Shown: in pieces, positions 34,204 through 42,577 of the stretch
Layout of the letters: every line of letters starts with the position of its first letter
Numbering within the stretch: position 1 is the stretch's first letter
Source: Cloacibacillus sp. An23
GTDB taxonomy: Bacteria > Synergistota > Synergistia > Synergistales > Synergistaceae
NCBI RefSeq assembly: GCF_002159945.1
Contig: NZ_NFJQ01000007.1
Location: forward strand, 142,392 to 206,391
DNA: 64,000 bases
Reading direction: 5' to 3'
Translations under genes and position numbers: made by a program
The notes under the pieces: model-generated
Told to the model about the DNA's origin: nothing
What the model saw: only the letters and a program-made list of their open reading frames with translations
Database searches by the model: none

Positions 34204-35007
34204 TCAGGCGAGGCTGACGCTCCTCCGTTCAGGCAGGCCGCCGCGTTTTACGCAGCCGGCGGCGAGGGTTCCATTTTTGCCTGTTTCGGGCGGCGCGATG
34301 AAATTTTCCGCCGCGAGCGACTGAGCCGTCAGAGGGCATATTATCACGGTCGTTTTTTCGCCGCATGCTTCGGTCAGCCGTTTCAGGAATGGCAGGGTAA
34401 ATTCTTCCGCCATCATCTTCGCGTATTTGGGGCCGAGGATGTCGCGGCTTCCCGCCGGGTCGGAGTATGATATGTATTTTACGCCGGCCGCGCTGATTTC
34501 GCGCGCGAAGTCGAGCAGCATATCCCCGATGGAGCGGAGGCAGCGCCTCGCCGTTTCGGGCTCTTTGCGCCAGCTTTTGAAGAAGCCGTTCAGCGGCATC
34601 ATGCAGCTCAAAATGGAGATCGGGCCGCTGAGCTGGTAGACGACGGCGCGCCCTTCCGACGCCAGGGCGGAGCATGCTTCTATCAGCCGCGCGGCCTCCG
34701 GGGTTTTCGCTATAATGGCCGGCGTCAGCTCTTCGGGGCTTTTGAGCGTGTACGCGCCGGGGCGCGGCCCGGCGGCGTCGTCGGCCGGCTTTATGTCCGC
34801 GCCGAGGGCTTTCGCCTCTACGGTGTGGCAGAACGGCAGCAGCGCGAATCCACGTCCGTCGGCCTCTTCCGCCGCTTTCGCGAGCTTTATGATGTTTTCC
34901 TGGCTCGCGTAAATCTCGCCGGGCGGCATTCCGAGCGAGCGTATCAGCTCCGGCGAGATCATTTCCTGGTTTTCCGGCGAACATGTCATTGAGAGCAGGT
35001 CGTTCAT
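34204..35007 (-). CDS. Short URO-D family methyltransferase-like protein
   Basis: The 267-residue product belongs to the uroporphyrinogen decarboxylase/MtaA-CmuA fold (FCHTVEAKALGADIKP, YQLSGPISILSCMMPLNGFF, YISYSDPAGSRDILGPKYAKMM). It is 70-100 residues shorter than its two paralogues upstream. It lacks their first 50 or so residues and the histidine of the HxC zinc motif (VIICPLT here, against HICG in the others). It may be a partner without its own metal, or a different subclass. It is the last gene of the operon, 124 bases after the previous stop. GAAGGA precedes the ATG. Confidence 0.75.
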   Translation of the reverse strand: MNDLLSMTCSPENQEMISPELIRSLGMPPGEIYASQENIIKLAKAAEEADGRGFALLPFCHTVEAKALGADIKPADDAAGPRPGAYTLKSPEELTPAIIAKTPEAARLIEACSALASEGRAVVYQLSGPISILSCMMPLNGFFKSWRKEPETARRCLRSIGDMLLDFAREISAAGVKYISYSDPAGSRDILGPKYAKMMAEEFTLPFLKRLTEACGEKTTVIICPLTAQSLAAENFIAPPETGKNGTLAAGCVKRGGLPERRSVSLA

Positions 35008-35131
35008 GTATTTTCCTTCTTTCGTGCCGTGGGGCGCGCCGCTCCGCGTATCCTCCGCCTGCGTGGAGCGCGTCTGAGGTTTTTGCGGTGCGGCGCGTTT
35101 TTCGTCTTTTGCTTTTGCGGCCCCGCCCGGC

Positions 35132-36154
35132 TTATGCGTTCGCGTGCGGTTCCGCGTTTTTGGCCTCTTCCACCATCGCGCGGATGTTTCCGAGCGGTGT
35201 GTCGAGCGGCAGGCCGCACGCGGGGGCGACTATGTCCACGCCCATTTCGAGCGCGTTGCGCGTGAGGCCTCGCACTTTGTCCTCGGGCATCGTGCCTATG
35301 GCGTGGGTGTTGACGTTGCCCATGACGGCCTTGCCGGGAAGGTAGGGGCGTATCTCGCGCGCGTTGACTATCGCGTCGAAGCTGAATGCGTCGCAGTGCA
35401 GAGCGGCAAGTTCGCCGTAGACGCTGCGCAGTTTGCCGCAGATATGCACTATCTTCGTCGGCGCGTCTATCGCGTCGAGCAGGCGGTTGATGTAAGGCAC
35501 GGTGAATTCGCGGAACCTGGCAGCGCCGAGTATCTCGCCGGTGCCGCTGGGCTCCGCGACGCATATCACGTCGGCTCCTGCGCCGGCCATGGCGCGCCCG
35601 TAGGTTATGAGCGCGTCCGTGATGACGTCGAGCAGATGCGCGCACTGGTCGGGACGCCGGCGCATCTCGTTGAGAAAGACGCTCATGTCTACGAGCGTCC
35701 CGGCGACGCTGACGGGCCCCGTTATGCTGCCGGCGACTGGGACGCCGGCGCTGCGCAGCTTGAGTATGCGTATCGCCTCTATCACGGCGGCGGCGCGGCC
35801 TTTCGTAACGTCGAAGGGCTTCAGCCCGTCCGCTTCGGCGCACGATGCAAGCGCGGGGCGCACTACATGCGGCTCGACTTCGCTGTCTCCCATGTCCACC
35901 TCGGCGCCGAGCGCCTCCGCCTCGACGGTCATGCAGAAGGGCACGCCGTAGTTTTCAAAGCCGCCGCTTTCGCAGAGGGCGCGCGCGAGATCCGCCATCA
36001 TCTGTGCGTCGCAGTGGGCCTTCGGCCAGTAGATGCCTGTTTTGAGCATGACGTCTTCGACGACGCCGTTCATCATTCCGCCGGGACAGACGCACGGCGC
36101 GCGGTCCACCGTTTTGCCGTGGGCCGCTCCGTACAGCCTTTCAAGCGGCGTCAT
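35132..36154 (-). CDS. URO-D family corrinoid methyltransferase (MtaA/CmuA type)
   Basis: The 340-residue enzyme has the TIM-barrel fold of methyl-transferring URO-D relatives, with zinc ligands His237-x-Cys239 (IVHICGKL) and Cys313 (ACGLPLDTP). These enzymes move methyl groups to or from a corrinoid protein. The corrinoid protein gene lies three bases upstream and another URO-D gene just before that, so one may load the methyl group and the other unload it. CxxxP elements near the N-terminus (RAPCVCPGGMMNG) match MtaA-type proteins. The methyl donor is not identifiable from sequence. Confidence 0.88.
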   Translation of the reverse strand: MTPLERLYGAAHGKTVDRAPCVCPGGMMNGVVEDVMLKTGIYWPKAHCDAQMMADLARALCESGGFENYGVPFCMTVEAEALGAEVDMGDSEVEPHVVRPALASCAEADGLKPFDVTKGRAAAVIEAIRILKLRSAGVPVAGSITGPVSVAGTLVDMSVFLNEMRRRPDQCAHLLDVITDALITYGRAMAGAGADVICVAEPSGTGEILGAARFREFTVPYINRLLDAIDAPTKIVHICGKLRSVYGELAALHCDAFSFDAIVNAREIRPYLPGKAVMGNVNTHAIGTMPEDKVRGLTRNALEMGVDIVAPACGLPLDTPLGNIRAMVEEAKNAEPHANA

Positions 36155-36157
36155 GCG

Positions 36158-36829
36158 CTACCTTTCTCTCGACTGTCCCGATTTTTCGGAGACGAGCCTG
36201 TCTACAAGCTTCACCGCCTCGGTCGCGTTGGCCGAGTAGCCGTCCGCCTCTATCTTTCTCGCGAAGGATTCGGATATAGGCGCGCCGCCGATTATCACGG
36301 AGACGCGGTCACGCACGCCCTCGCTCTTCAGCAGCTCTATTATTTTGCCCATGTTCTTCATCGAGGTGGACATGAGCGTGGAGAGCGCGAGCACGCGCGC
36401 GTCCTCTTTTTTGACTTCTTCGACGAATTTTTCTACGGGTACGTCGCGCCCCAAGTCCGTAACTTCGTATCCGGCGGATTCGAGCATGATCTTGACGAGG
36501 TTTTTGCCGATGTCGTGGGTGTCGCCCTGCACGACGCCGATGACTATTTTGCACTTCGCGCCGTTTTCGTTTTTCGGCAGCAGCGGGCGCAGCACGTCGA
36601 GGCCGTTGTACATGGCGGCCGAGCAGCCGAGCAGCTCCGGAATGAAATATTCCTCGCGCTCGTAGAGGTCGGAGGCTTTCTTCATGCCGTCCACGAGGCC
36701 GTCTAGTATGCCGTCCAGCGCGTCGTATCCGCTGTCGGCGTAAGCCTTAGCCACGTCTATTACTTCGTCTTCCTCCATCTCAAGCACGCAGCGCGACAGC
36801 TCCGCGAGATAATCTTCCTTTGAACACAT
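36158..36829 (-). CDS. Corrinoid protein (MtaC/MtbC-like, B12-binding)
   Basis: The 223-residue protein has an N-terminal helical cap domain (residues 1-88) and a C-terminal Rossmann domain with the cobalamin motif Asp103-x-His105-x-x-Gly108 (GDTHDIGKN), then LSTLMSTSM and VIIGGAP. His105 would be the lower cobalt ligand. It carries the methyl group between the flanking URO-D methyltransferases. Gaps to its neighbours are 3 and 6 bases, so all three proteins are made together. Confidence 0.95.
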   Translation of the reverse strand: MCSKEDYLAELSRCVLEMEEDEVIDVAKAYADSGYDALDGILDGLVDGMKKASDLYEREEYFIPELLGCSAAMYNGLDVLRPLLPKNENGAKCKIVIGVVQGDTHDIGKNLVKIMLESAGYEVTDLGRDVPVEKFVEEVKKEDARVLALSTLMSTSMKNMGKIIELLKSEGVRDRVSVIIGGAPISESFARKIEADGYSANATEAVKLVDRLVSEKSGQSRER

Positions 36830-36835
36830 GTTTAC

Positions 36836-37939
36836 TTACCTCTCTTCCGAAGCGGCGAGCCGCTCCCTGCATTCTTCAAGCATTCCGCGCACGCGGTCGG
36901 GATTCACCGGATATCCGACTTCGCGCACCGTGTCCATCATCATCTGGATGTTCTCGAACGGCGTATCGACCGGCAGGCTGCACCCGGACATGACGACGTA
37001 GCCCTTCGGGTTGTCGTAGCCGTCGAGGATGCACTGCAGCGTCTTCTCGCGCACGTCGAGCGGCGTGCCGGAGTACATGACGCGCCCCGGGTCGACGTTG
37101 CCGAGGATTTTCACCTTGTCCCCGACGATGCGTTTGCAGTCGGCTATGCTCGCCACGTTGTCGATGCTGAGACCGGAAACGCCGAGCGCCGCGACGTCTT
37201 CCCATATCTTGCTCGTCTGTCCGCAGATGTGGATGATGACGCCCTTGCCGCGCCCTTTGATGAACTCGACGAGCTCTTTGAGGTACGGCAGCGAGAACTC
37301 GCGGAAGTGCTTCGGGCTCACGACCGTGCACGAGGACATAGGCTCCGATATTGTCGGCGTCAGCCCTATGTCCATCGCGGCGGCGGCGTAGGCCTTTATC
37401 GTCTCCATTGATATTTTGCAGAGGCGGTGCACCGGCTCGGGATTTTTGCGCAGCATGTTGAGCGTCTTGTCCACCCCCATAAGGAAGAAGGCGTTCGTGA
37501 AAGCGCCGGGAATTCCGCAGGAACAGCCGATTTCGCCTTCAACTGCGTCGCGCAGGTACTTCATGGCCTCGAGGTGCACGGGCAGGCGTCCGTCTTTGAA
37601 AGGGTCGGCCGGGCGCAGCTTGTCTATTTCGCTCACGTCGTTGATCGCGGGCGCCTCGAGGTCGGCGGTGTCGTCCTCGGGGAACTTCACCTTCGCCCCC
37701 ATCGCCTCGGCCCACGGGAAAAGGTCTGTGAAAATCCTGATGCTGTCGTAGCCGAACCTCCGGTAAGAGGCCACCTGCGCCGCGGCGAGAGTCTTAGCGT
37801 TGTGGTTGAATTCGGAAATTTTGCAGCCATAGACGCGCGCCACGCCGTTAGCCACGTTCGGGTTGCACGGAAGGCGGTCCGCAGGCTTCCCCTGCGCTAT
37901 CGCGGCTCCGCGCTCCGCCGGTGTCATAGTGTCTGTCAT
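36836..37939 (-). CDS. URO-D family corrinoid methyltransferase
   Basis: The 367-residue enzyme is a full-length URO-D/MtaA relative with zinc ligands His237-x-Cys239 (VIIHICGQTS) and Cys320 (VMSGCSLPVDTP). The N-terminal part (KPADRLPCNPNVANGVARVYG) is distinct from that of its paralogue downstream. It is the first methyltransferase gene after the ABC importer, so it may act on the imported methylated compound. O-demethylases for aromatic methyl ethers use URO-D enzymes of this kind, but methylated amines and thiols are possible too. GGAGG precedes the start. Confidence 0.88.
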   Translation of the reverse strand: MTDTMTPAERGAAIAQGKPADRLPCNPNVANGVARVYGCKISEFNHNAKTLAAAQVASYRRFGYDSIRIFTDLFPWAEAMGAKVKFPEDDTADLEAPAINDVSEIDKLRPADPFKDGRLPVHLEAMKYLRDAVEGEIGCSCGIPGAFTNAFFLMGVDKTLNMLRKNPEPVHRLCKISMETIKAYAAAAMDIGLTPTISEPMSSCTVVSPKHFREFSLPYLKELVEFIKGRGKGVIIHICGQTSKIWEDVAALGVSGLSIDNVASIADCKRIVGDKVKILGNVDPGRVMYSGTPLDVREKTLQCILDGYDNPKGYVVMSGCSLPVDTPFENIQMMMDTVREVGYPVNPDRVRGMLEECRERLAASEER

Positions 37940-38024
37940 GGAAAATCCTCCTTTAACCTTTTGTATATATTTTTCGCGGCTTCGCGCCGCCTGCTTATCG
38001 GCCCTCGGAGGGGCGGGTAAGTTC

Positions 38025-38789
38025 CTAGTTGTTGAGCGTCCAGTGGATGATGCGTCCCCTTATGCGGTCGAAGACGTAGAGTATGGCGAGCAGAACTATC
38101 GCCATGAATATGAACCCGACCGCGACGAGGTCGAAACGCCCGAAATCGGAATAATACTGGATGAAATATCCCATTCCGGAAGTCACGCCGAACATCTCCG
38201 CGACGGCGAGAAGCGTGAAAGCCAGCTTCAGCGCGATATTGCAGCCCGTAAGTATCGCGGGCGAGGCCGCCGGCAGCACGATGCGGAAAAGGCGCTGCAC
38301 AGGCGGGATCTCAAGCGTCGCCGCGTTTTCGAGATAGCGCCTGTCTATCGTCATGACGGCGTTTGTCGTCGAGCCGAGTATTATCCAGAAACACCCGAGA
38401 AAAATTATGAATATCGAGGCTATGCGGAAAGATGGGAAAAGGTTTATCGCGTAAGGCGTGAGCAGCGTGACCGGTATCGCGCTGAAAGCGTTGATGTAGG
38501 GCGCGACGTTCTTGCGTATCAGCTTCTTCGAGCCGACGAGCGCGCCGAGGCCGACGCCGAATATCAGCGCCAGCATATAGGCCCATATCAGGAGCGAGAG
38601 GGAGCTTTTCAGCCCTTCGAACAGCATCCCGAAATATTCCGAGAAAAGGGGCGGGATAACCGTGATGCTGTAAAAGAGAAACGGGTTCAGCACGTGAAAG
38701 ACGTCGGTCAGAAGCACGTAGCCCGCGAGAAAACCTACGAATATCAGGATAACGCCTATGTTGTCCTTGATTGCGGCAAACAGTTTCAT
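38025..38789 (-). CDS. ABC transporter permease, nitrate/taurine class
   Basis: The 254-residue membrane protein has about six helices and the cytoplasmic EAA-type loop (NAATLEIPPVQRLFRIVLPAASPAI) that contacts the ATPase. It belongs to the SsuC/TauC/ThiX class. The binding-protein and ATPase genes lie upstream in the same operon, and the corrinoid methyltransferase genes follow after 85 bases, which links uptake to demethylation. Confidence 0.92.
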   Translation of the reverse strand: MKLFAAIKDNIGVILIFVGFLAGYVLLTDVFHVLNPFLFYSITVIPPLFSEYFGMLFEGLKSSLSLLIWAYMLALIFGVGLGALVGSKKLIRKNVAPYINAFSAIPVTLLTPYAINLFPSFRIASIFIIFLGCFWIILGSTTNAVMTIDRRYLENAATLEIPPVQRLFRIVLPAASPAILTGCNIALKLAFTLLAVAEMFGVTSGMGYFIQYYSDFGRFDLVAVGFIFMAIVLLAILYVFDRIRGRIIHWTLNN

Positions 38790-38832
38790 TTGTAAGAGAT
38801 CGTCCTCCGAGAGATATAACTTGTCCCCGAAC

Positions 38833-38862
38833 GGACGGCGGCGCTGATACGCCGCCGCGTCC
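38833..38862 (-). other. Intercistronic hairpin between binding protein and permease genes
   Basis: GGACGGCGGCG and CGCCGCCGCGTCC pair over about 11 bp around CTGATA in the 88-base gap. It probably stabilises the binding-protein message. There is no T-run. Confidence 0.4.
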
Positions 38863-38877
38863 GCGAAGATGCGGAAT

Positions 38878-39966
38878 TTATAAATTGTTCGTCTTGAACT
38901 GCTCCATCTTCGCCTTGAAGAACTTGCTGTCGGGATAGTCCTTCATCAGCGATTCGAGAGCTTCTCTGTAAATTTCCGAATTCATGTGGTCCTTGATGTC
39001 GATGTTTCCCGCGGTGAGGTAGCCGAAGTTGGCCATTTTGTTCCACATCTTTTCGACGCTCTTCGTGTACGGGTCCGTGTCGTACTTCATGTGCGGGCTG
39101 TGTACGAAGCTGTCTACCGTCTCCTTCGTGAGGTCGAGGTTTTCGACGACTAAGTCGGAGACTTCGTCCATGTGCGTCTGCATGTATTCCTCGGCGCGGA
39201 GGTACGAGCGGAGCAGGCGGCGCAGCGTCTCTTTATTTTCGTTAAGATATGAGTTCATGCAGAGCATACGGCAGCAGGAATGGTTGGGCCAGAGTTCGTC
39301 GGGCCACATCTTGACTTCGAGGCCGAGCATGCGGGCCTGGATCTGGTAGCCGGTCGCGGTCGCGCCGAAGTCCACTTCGCCCTTCGCGACGGCCTGGAGT
39401 ACGTCGGTGTTTTTCTTGTACTCGAGGAACTGAATCATGTCCGGGTCCTTCGGGTCTCCGATGATCTTGTCCGTGCCGTATCTGAACGGATAGCCCGCGT
39501 CGTAGAGGATGCCCTTGAGCACTATGTCGGGAGTGCCGCCGCGCGTAATGCCTATCTTCTTGCCCTTGAAGCTCTCAAGCCCTGTGTATTTTGTTTCCGG
39601 CTTGCCGTAGACCGGCGTCTCGCCGATGATCATATAACCGCCGAACATATTGAAATCCTGTCCGTTCGCGATGTATATGAGGGGGCCGCCCGTCCCGTAG
39701 GTCGAAAGCACGTCCACCTGCTTCGCCATAAGCGCCGAGGCCGCGTCCGAAAGATTGCTGAGCCACACCATTTCGACTTCGACGCCCTCTTCCTTGTTGA
39801 ACCCGTGCTCCTCGGCGATGAACTGGAATACCTGTCCGGAGGTCGGTTGCGCCGCGACGCGGACCTTCAGCACGTCTTTCGGGGCGGCGTCCGCGCGGAC
39901 TCCGGCGAAGAATATGCCGAACGCCGCGAATACGGCGATACAGGCGGCGGTTACTTTCCTATTCAT
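38878..39966 (-). CDS. ABC transporter substrate-binding protein, NMT1/SsuA-like
   Basis: The 362-residue protein has a signal peptide (residues 1-27, ending ADA) and the NMT1/THI5-SsuA fold: VRVAAQPTSGQVFQFIAEEHGFNKEEGVEVEM, then GKKIGITRGGTPDIVLKGIL and a C-terminal helical part with LDLTKETVDSF. This class binds small compounds such as sulfonates, nitrate or thiamine precursors. Given the downstream genes, a methylated compound is a reasonable guess. AAAGGAG precedes the ATG. Confidence 0.92.
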   Translation of the reverse strand: MNRKVTAACIAVFAAFGIFFAGVRADAAPKDVLKVRVAAQPTSGQVFQFIAEEHGFNKEEGVEVEMVWLSNLSDAASALMAKQVDVLSTYGTGGPLIYIANGQDFNMFGGYMIIGETPVYGKPETKYTGLESFKGKKIGITRGGTPDIVLKGILYDAGYPFRYGTDKIIGDPKDPDMIQFLEYKKNTDVLQAVAKGEVDFGATATGYQIQARMLGLEVKMWPDELWPNHSCCRMLCMNSYLNENKETLRRLLRSYLRAEEYMQTHMDEVSDLVVENLDLTKETVDSFVHSPHMKYDTDPYTKSVEKMWNKMANFGYLTAGNIDIKDHMNSEIYREALESLMKDYPDSKFFKAKMEQFKTNNL

Positions 39967-40033
39967 TTTTGAAAAAACTCCTTTCTCTGTTCCTTACGTA
40001 TCTTTTTCTCAAAACTTTAAAAACTTCCGAAAC

Positions 40034-40831
40034 TTACTGGCTTACTGCGGCGCGGTCGTTCGCGTCCGTGTAGATCAGGCTTATCAGATGGTTGCGCAGG
40101 GCGGCTATGCCCTCGTCGCAGTACATGTTCTTTCTGGTCGGACGGTCGTCCTCGGTAAACGAATGGTGGTACATTATCGTAGCCGGAGACTGGCTGAGGA
40201 CGTAGATGTCCGTCGCCAGCAGCAGCGCCTCGTCTACGTCGTGCGTGACGAAGAACACCGTCTTGCGCTGCCCTTCGCTCTGCCGCCACAGCGAGAGGAC
40301 GAGGTCCTGAAGTTTCGCCTTCGTCACGGCGTCGAGCGCGCCGAACGGCTCGTCCATCAGCAGTATCGGCGGGTCTATCGCGAAGGCGCGCGCGATGCCG
40401 CAGCGCTGCTTCTGTCCGCCTGAGAGGTCGCCGGGCAGCTTGTTGAAAAGCGAATCGTCCATGCCGACGTTGTTCATCCAGAGGCGCGCGCGTTCGCGGC
40501 GTTGCTCCTTCGTCATCTCAGGGAAACGGCGTTCGAGGGCGATCATTATGTTCTCCCCCGCCGTCATCCACGGGAAAAGCCCGTAGTCCTGGAAGACCAT
40601 GCCGCGCTGCAACCCGGCTCCGCGTATCGGCTCGCCGTCCACCGTCAGCGTCCCTTTGTCCGGCATCTCGAGGCCGGCGAGCAGCCGCAGCAGAGTGCTC
40701 TTGCCGCAGCCGGACTGTCCGAGCAGACAGGCGAAGCCGCCGGCGCGGACGTCCATGCTTATATCGCCGAGAATCACGTTCTTGGTCCCGCTGTATGTGA
40801 ATTCGACGTGGTCGATCTTTACGTCCAACAT
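40034..40831 (-). CDS. ABC transporter ATP-binding protein, nitrate/taurine class
   Basis: The 265-residue ATPase shows Walker A GQSGCGKST, the signature LSGGQKQRCGIARAFA, and Walker B ILLMDEPFGALD, with the switch histidine in FVTHDVDEALLL. I chose ATG 40831, preceded by AAGGAGG with a 12-base gap; the frame continues upstream through the leader region but has no homology there. It is the first gene of the importer-methyltransferase operon and follows a structured leader RNA. Confidence 0.94.
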   Translation of the reverse strand: MLDVKIDHVEFTYSGTKNVILGDISMDVRAGGFACLLGQSGCGKSTLLRLLAGLEMPDKGTLTVDGEPIRGAGLQRGMVFQDYGLFPWMTAGENIMIALERRFPEMTKEQRRERARLWMNNVGMDDSLFNKLPGDLSGGQKQRCGIARAFAIDPPILLMDEPFGALDAVTKAKLQDLVLSLWRQSEGQRKTVFFVTHDVDEALLLATDIYVLSQSPATIMYHHSFTEDDRPTRKNMYCDEGIAALRNHLISLIYTDANDRAAVSQ

Positions 40832-41150
40832 TATGCGTTTTTTCCTCCTTTCCGTCGGTCGGGAACATGCCTGTGCGCGCGGGAAATTTGCGAATCCTGC
40901 GTATGGAGCCGGAATATGCGGAAAGGGTTTGTTTTTATGCAGTCTGAAATTCTGTGACGGGGATGGCTTTACGCGCCGCGCTCCGACCGATAAGCACAAA
41001 CGCGCACAGCGGCGTCAGCACTCGCCGCGCTTCAGAAACGCCGCACGACGGCGATATGCGAACCGCCTCGTCTTGCGGCCCGCCTGCCGGCATACTGCGT
41101 TCAAAATATGCTTATCTCTGGAATATACGGGTAAAATCCCGACGAATGCA

Positions 41151-41258
41151 GAAAGCAGGGAAAACCCTTATAGCCCATACCATAGGCTTCGCAACTTCAC
41201 GTCACATAAAGGCATCCCTTCTTTCAATATTCTGTGCGCCGGTCCAATCCGCGGCGCA
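41151..41258 (-). ncRNA. Unidentified structured leader RNA, copy 1
   Basis: Read on the minus strand, this 5' leader has an upstream hairpin (TGCGCCG/CGGCGCA) and then a second domain. The second domain is closed by GAAAG/CTTTC and GGGA/TCCC and contains the core ATGTGACGT (41207-41199) and the hairpin AGCCTATGGTATGGGCT (41188-41172). A near copy with the same order lies upstream of the other nitrate/taurine-class ABC operon at 47272-47390. A promoter-like TTGTTT, N16, TATATT pair lies about 20 bases before it. The first start codon is 320 bases downstream, in GC-rich sequence without a supported gene. I do not recognise the motif as a described riboswitch. Confidence 0.6.
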
Positions 41259-41467
41259 TCGGCTGTAATATATAACATAGCGTCTAAAAAAACAATCTTT
41301 AATTGAGTAAAAGTTTATTAAATGGAACAAAAAAGTATTTTTCCGTTATTTTTCGGTTCTATGCCGTTTGCCGCCGCGCAGCCGGAAAACGAGCGGGGCG
41401 CGCGGAAACGTGATACTATTGCATCGCGTAACGTCGTAGATTACGAAACGAAGCGGAGGGCGTGACG
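41259..41467. other. AT-rich divergent promoter region
   Basis: This region lies between the leader RNA (minus strand) and the radical SAM gene (plus strand). Bases 41262-41350 are strikingly AT-rich. On the minus strand TTGTTT, a 16-base spacer and TATATT (about 41292-41265) make a likely promoter for the leader RNA. Nothing else is supported. Confidence 0.4.
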
Positions 41468-42343
41468 ATGCCGGAGGAAGAAATTTTCAAACCGCCGTTG
41501 GAAGAGGGCGCGCTCGCCGTAAACGTCACCTCCGGGTGCAGCTACAACCGCTGCGCCTTCTGCACGATGTACCACGGAGAACCTTTCCGCGCCCTGCCGC
41601 TCGACGGGGCGCGCGCCGAACTCGCAGCGGCGCGCGAAAAATATCCGCACGTCGGGCGCGTATTCCTCGAAGAGGGCGACGCCTTCGCTCTGCCCGCGGA
41701 ACGCCTCGCCGAAATCGCGCGGCTCGTGCATAGATTTTACCCCGGCGCGTGCGTCTCATGCTTCGCCTCGATTCACAACATAAAGGCGAAAAGCCCGGGC
41801 GAGCTCGCGGAACTGCGCGCGCTCGGCGTCAACAGGCTCAACGTCGGAGTCGAGTCCGCGCTAGACGACGTGCTCGCGTTTATGAACAAAGGCTTCACCG
41901 TCGCCGATGTCCGCGAACAGCTCGCGAAGCTCCGCGGCGCAGGTATAGATTTTCCCGTCAACATAATCAACGGCGCGGCGGGGTACGGCAGGCAGAGCGA
42001 AAGCGCCCGCGCCAACGCCGCGCTCGTGAACGAAATCCGCCCCGCCGCCGTCTTCACCACCAACCTGCTGCGCGAAGCCGGAAGCCGCCTCGACCTCGAC
42101 ATAAAATCCGGCGCCTTCAAAATGTGTACGCTGGGCCAGCTCGTGGACGAAGAGCTGGAATTTATCGAAAATCTCGAAACCGAAGGGACCTACCTCTACG
42201 GCATGAACCCGTGCAGCGTCATGCCCATCCGCGGAAAACTCATGCGCGACAAGCAAAGAATACTCGAAAAATTCCGCCGCCAGGCCGCCGCGCTCACCGA
42301 AGAGGAACGCGGCTGGACGCCGATGTGGGGGTATCGCGGGTAG
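41468..42343 (+). CDS. Radical SAM protein
   Basis: The 291-residue enzyme has a radical SAM cluster motif at Cys24, Cys29 and Cys32 (GCSYNRCAFCTMY), with four residues between the first two cysteines, a spacing seen in some subfamilies. Further marks are VFLEEGDAFALP, LNVGVESALDDVLAFMNKG and FPVNIINGAAGYG, which suit a TIM-barrel core. GCGGAGG lies 8 bases before ATG 41468; a GTG six bases upstream is less likely. The C-terminal KLMRDKQRILEKF helix is typical of stand-alone radical SAM proteins of unknown substrate. It seems to be a single-gene unit. Confidence 0.88.
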   Translation: MPEEEIFKPPLEEGALAVNVTSGCSYNRCAFCTMYHGEPFRALPLDGARAELAAAREKYPHVGRVFLEEGDAFALPAERLAEIARLVHRFYPGACVSCFASIHNIKAKSPGELAELRALGVNRLNVGVESALDDVLAFMNKGFTVADVREQLAKLRGAGIDFPVNIINGAAGYGRQSESARANAALVNEIRPAAVFTTNLLREAGSRLDLDIKSGAFKMCTLGQLVDEELEFIENLETEGTYLYGMNPCSVMPIRGKLMRDKQRILEKFRRQAAALTEEERGWTPMWGYRG

Positions 42344-42413
42344 CAGCGGCGCGCCGCTTCTCTGTTCAGGATTTTTCCCTGCCTGTGCCGTACAGAAAAA
42401 TATGTGCAACCGC

Positions 42414-42442
42414 TTGACACTCGCGCGCCGGGCGTGTATCTT
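42414..42442 (+). promoter_or_regulatory. Promoter of the second MATE gene
   Basis: TTGACA (42414-42419), a 17-base GC-rich spacer and TATCTT (42437-42442) lie 136 bases before the MATE start, leaving room for a regulatory leader. Confidence 0.65.
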
Positions 42443-42448
42443 ACGCAT

Positions 42449-42559
42449 ATAAAACCGCCTCATGCGAGTGCGGAGTGGATTTTTTGTATGAAAATACTTT
42501 TCGCCACACGTTTGCCGGGAACGCCGGACGTGCGGCGTTTTTTTATGTCCGGCGCATGA
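42449..42559 (+). promoter_or_regulatory. Attenuator leader of the MATE gene, riboswitch or leader peptide
   Basis: Two exclusive structures share CGCCACACG (42502-42510). One is an intrinsic terminator: CGCCACACG with CGTGCGGCG around a CCGG/CCGG inner stem, then seven T residues (42538-42544). The other is an upstream hairpin in which GTGG (42475-42478) pairs with CCAC and GTAT with ATAC around GAAA. A 23-codon frame (42488-42559, MKILFATRLPG...) with GGAG 12 bases upstream also overlaps the terminator and ends just before the MATE ribosome binding site. Guanidine-IV (mepA-type) riboswitches are known to control MATE genes by termination, so a riboswitch is the leading guess. Confidence 0.55.
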
Positions 42560-42577
42560 AGAAGGGGAGCGTTTGAG

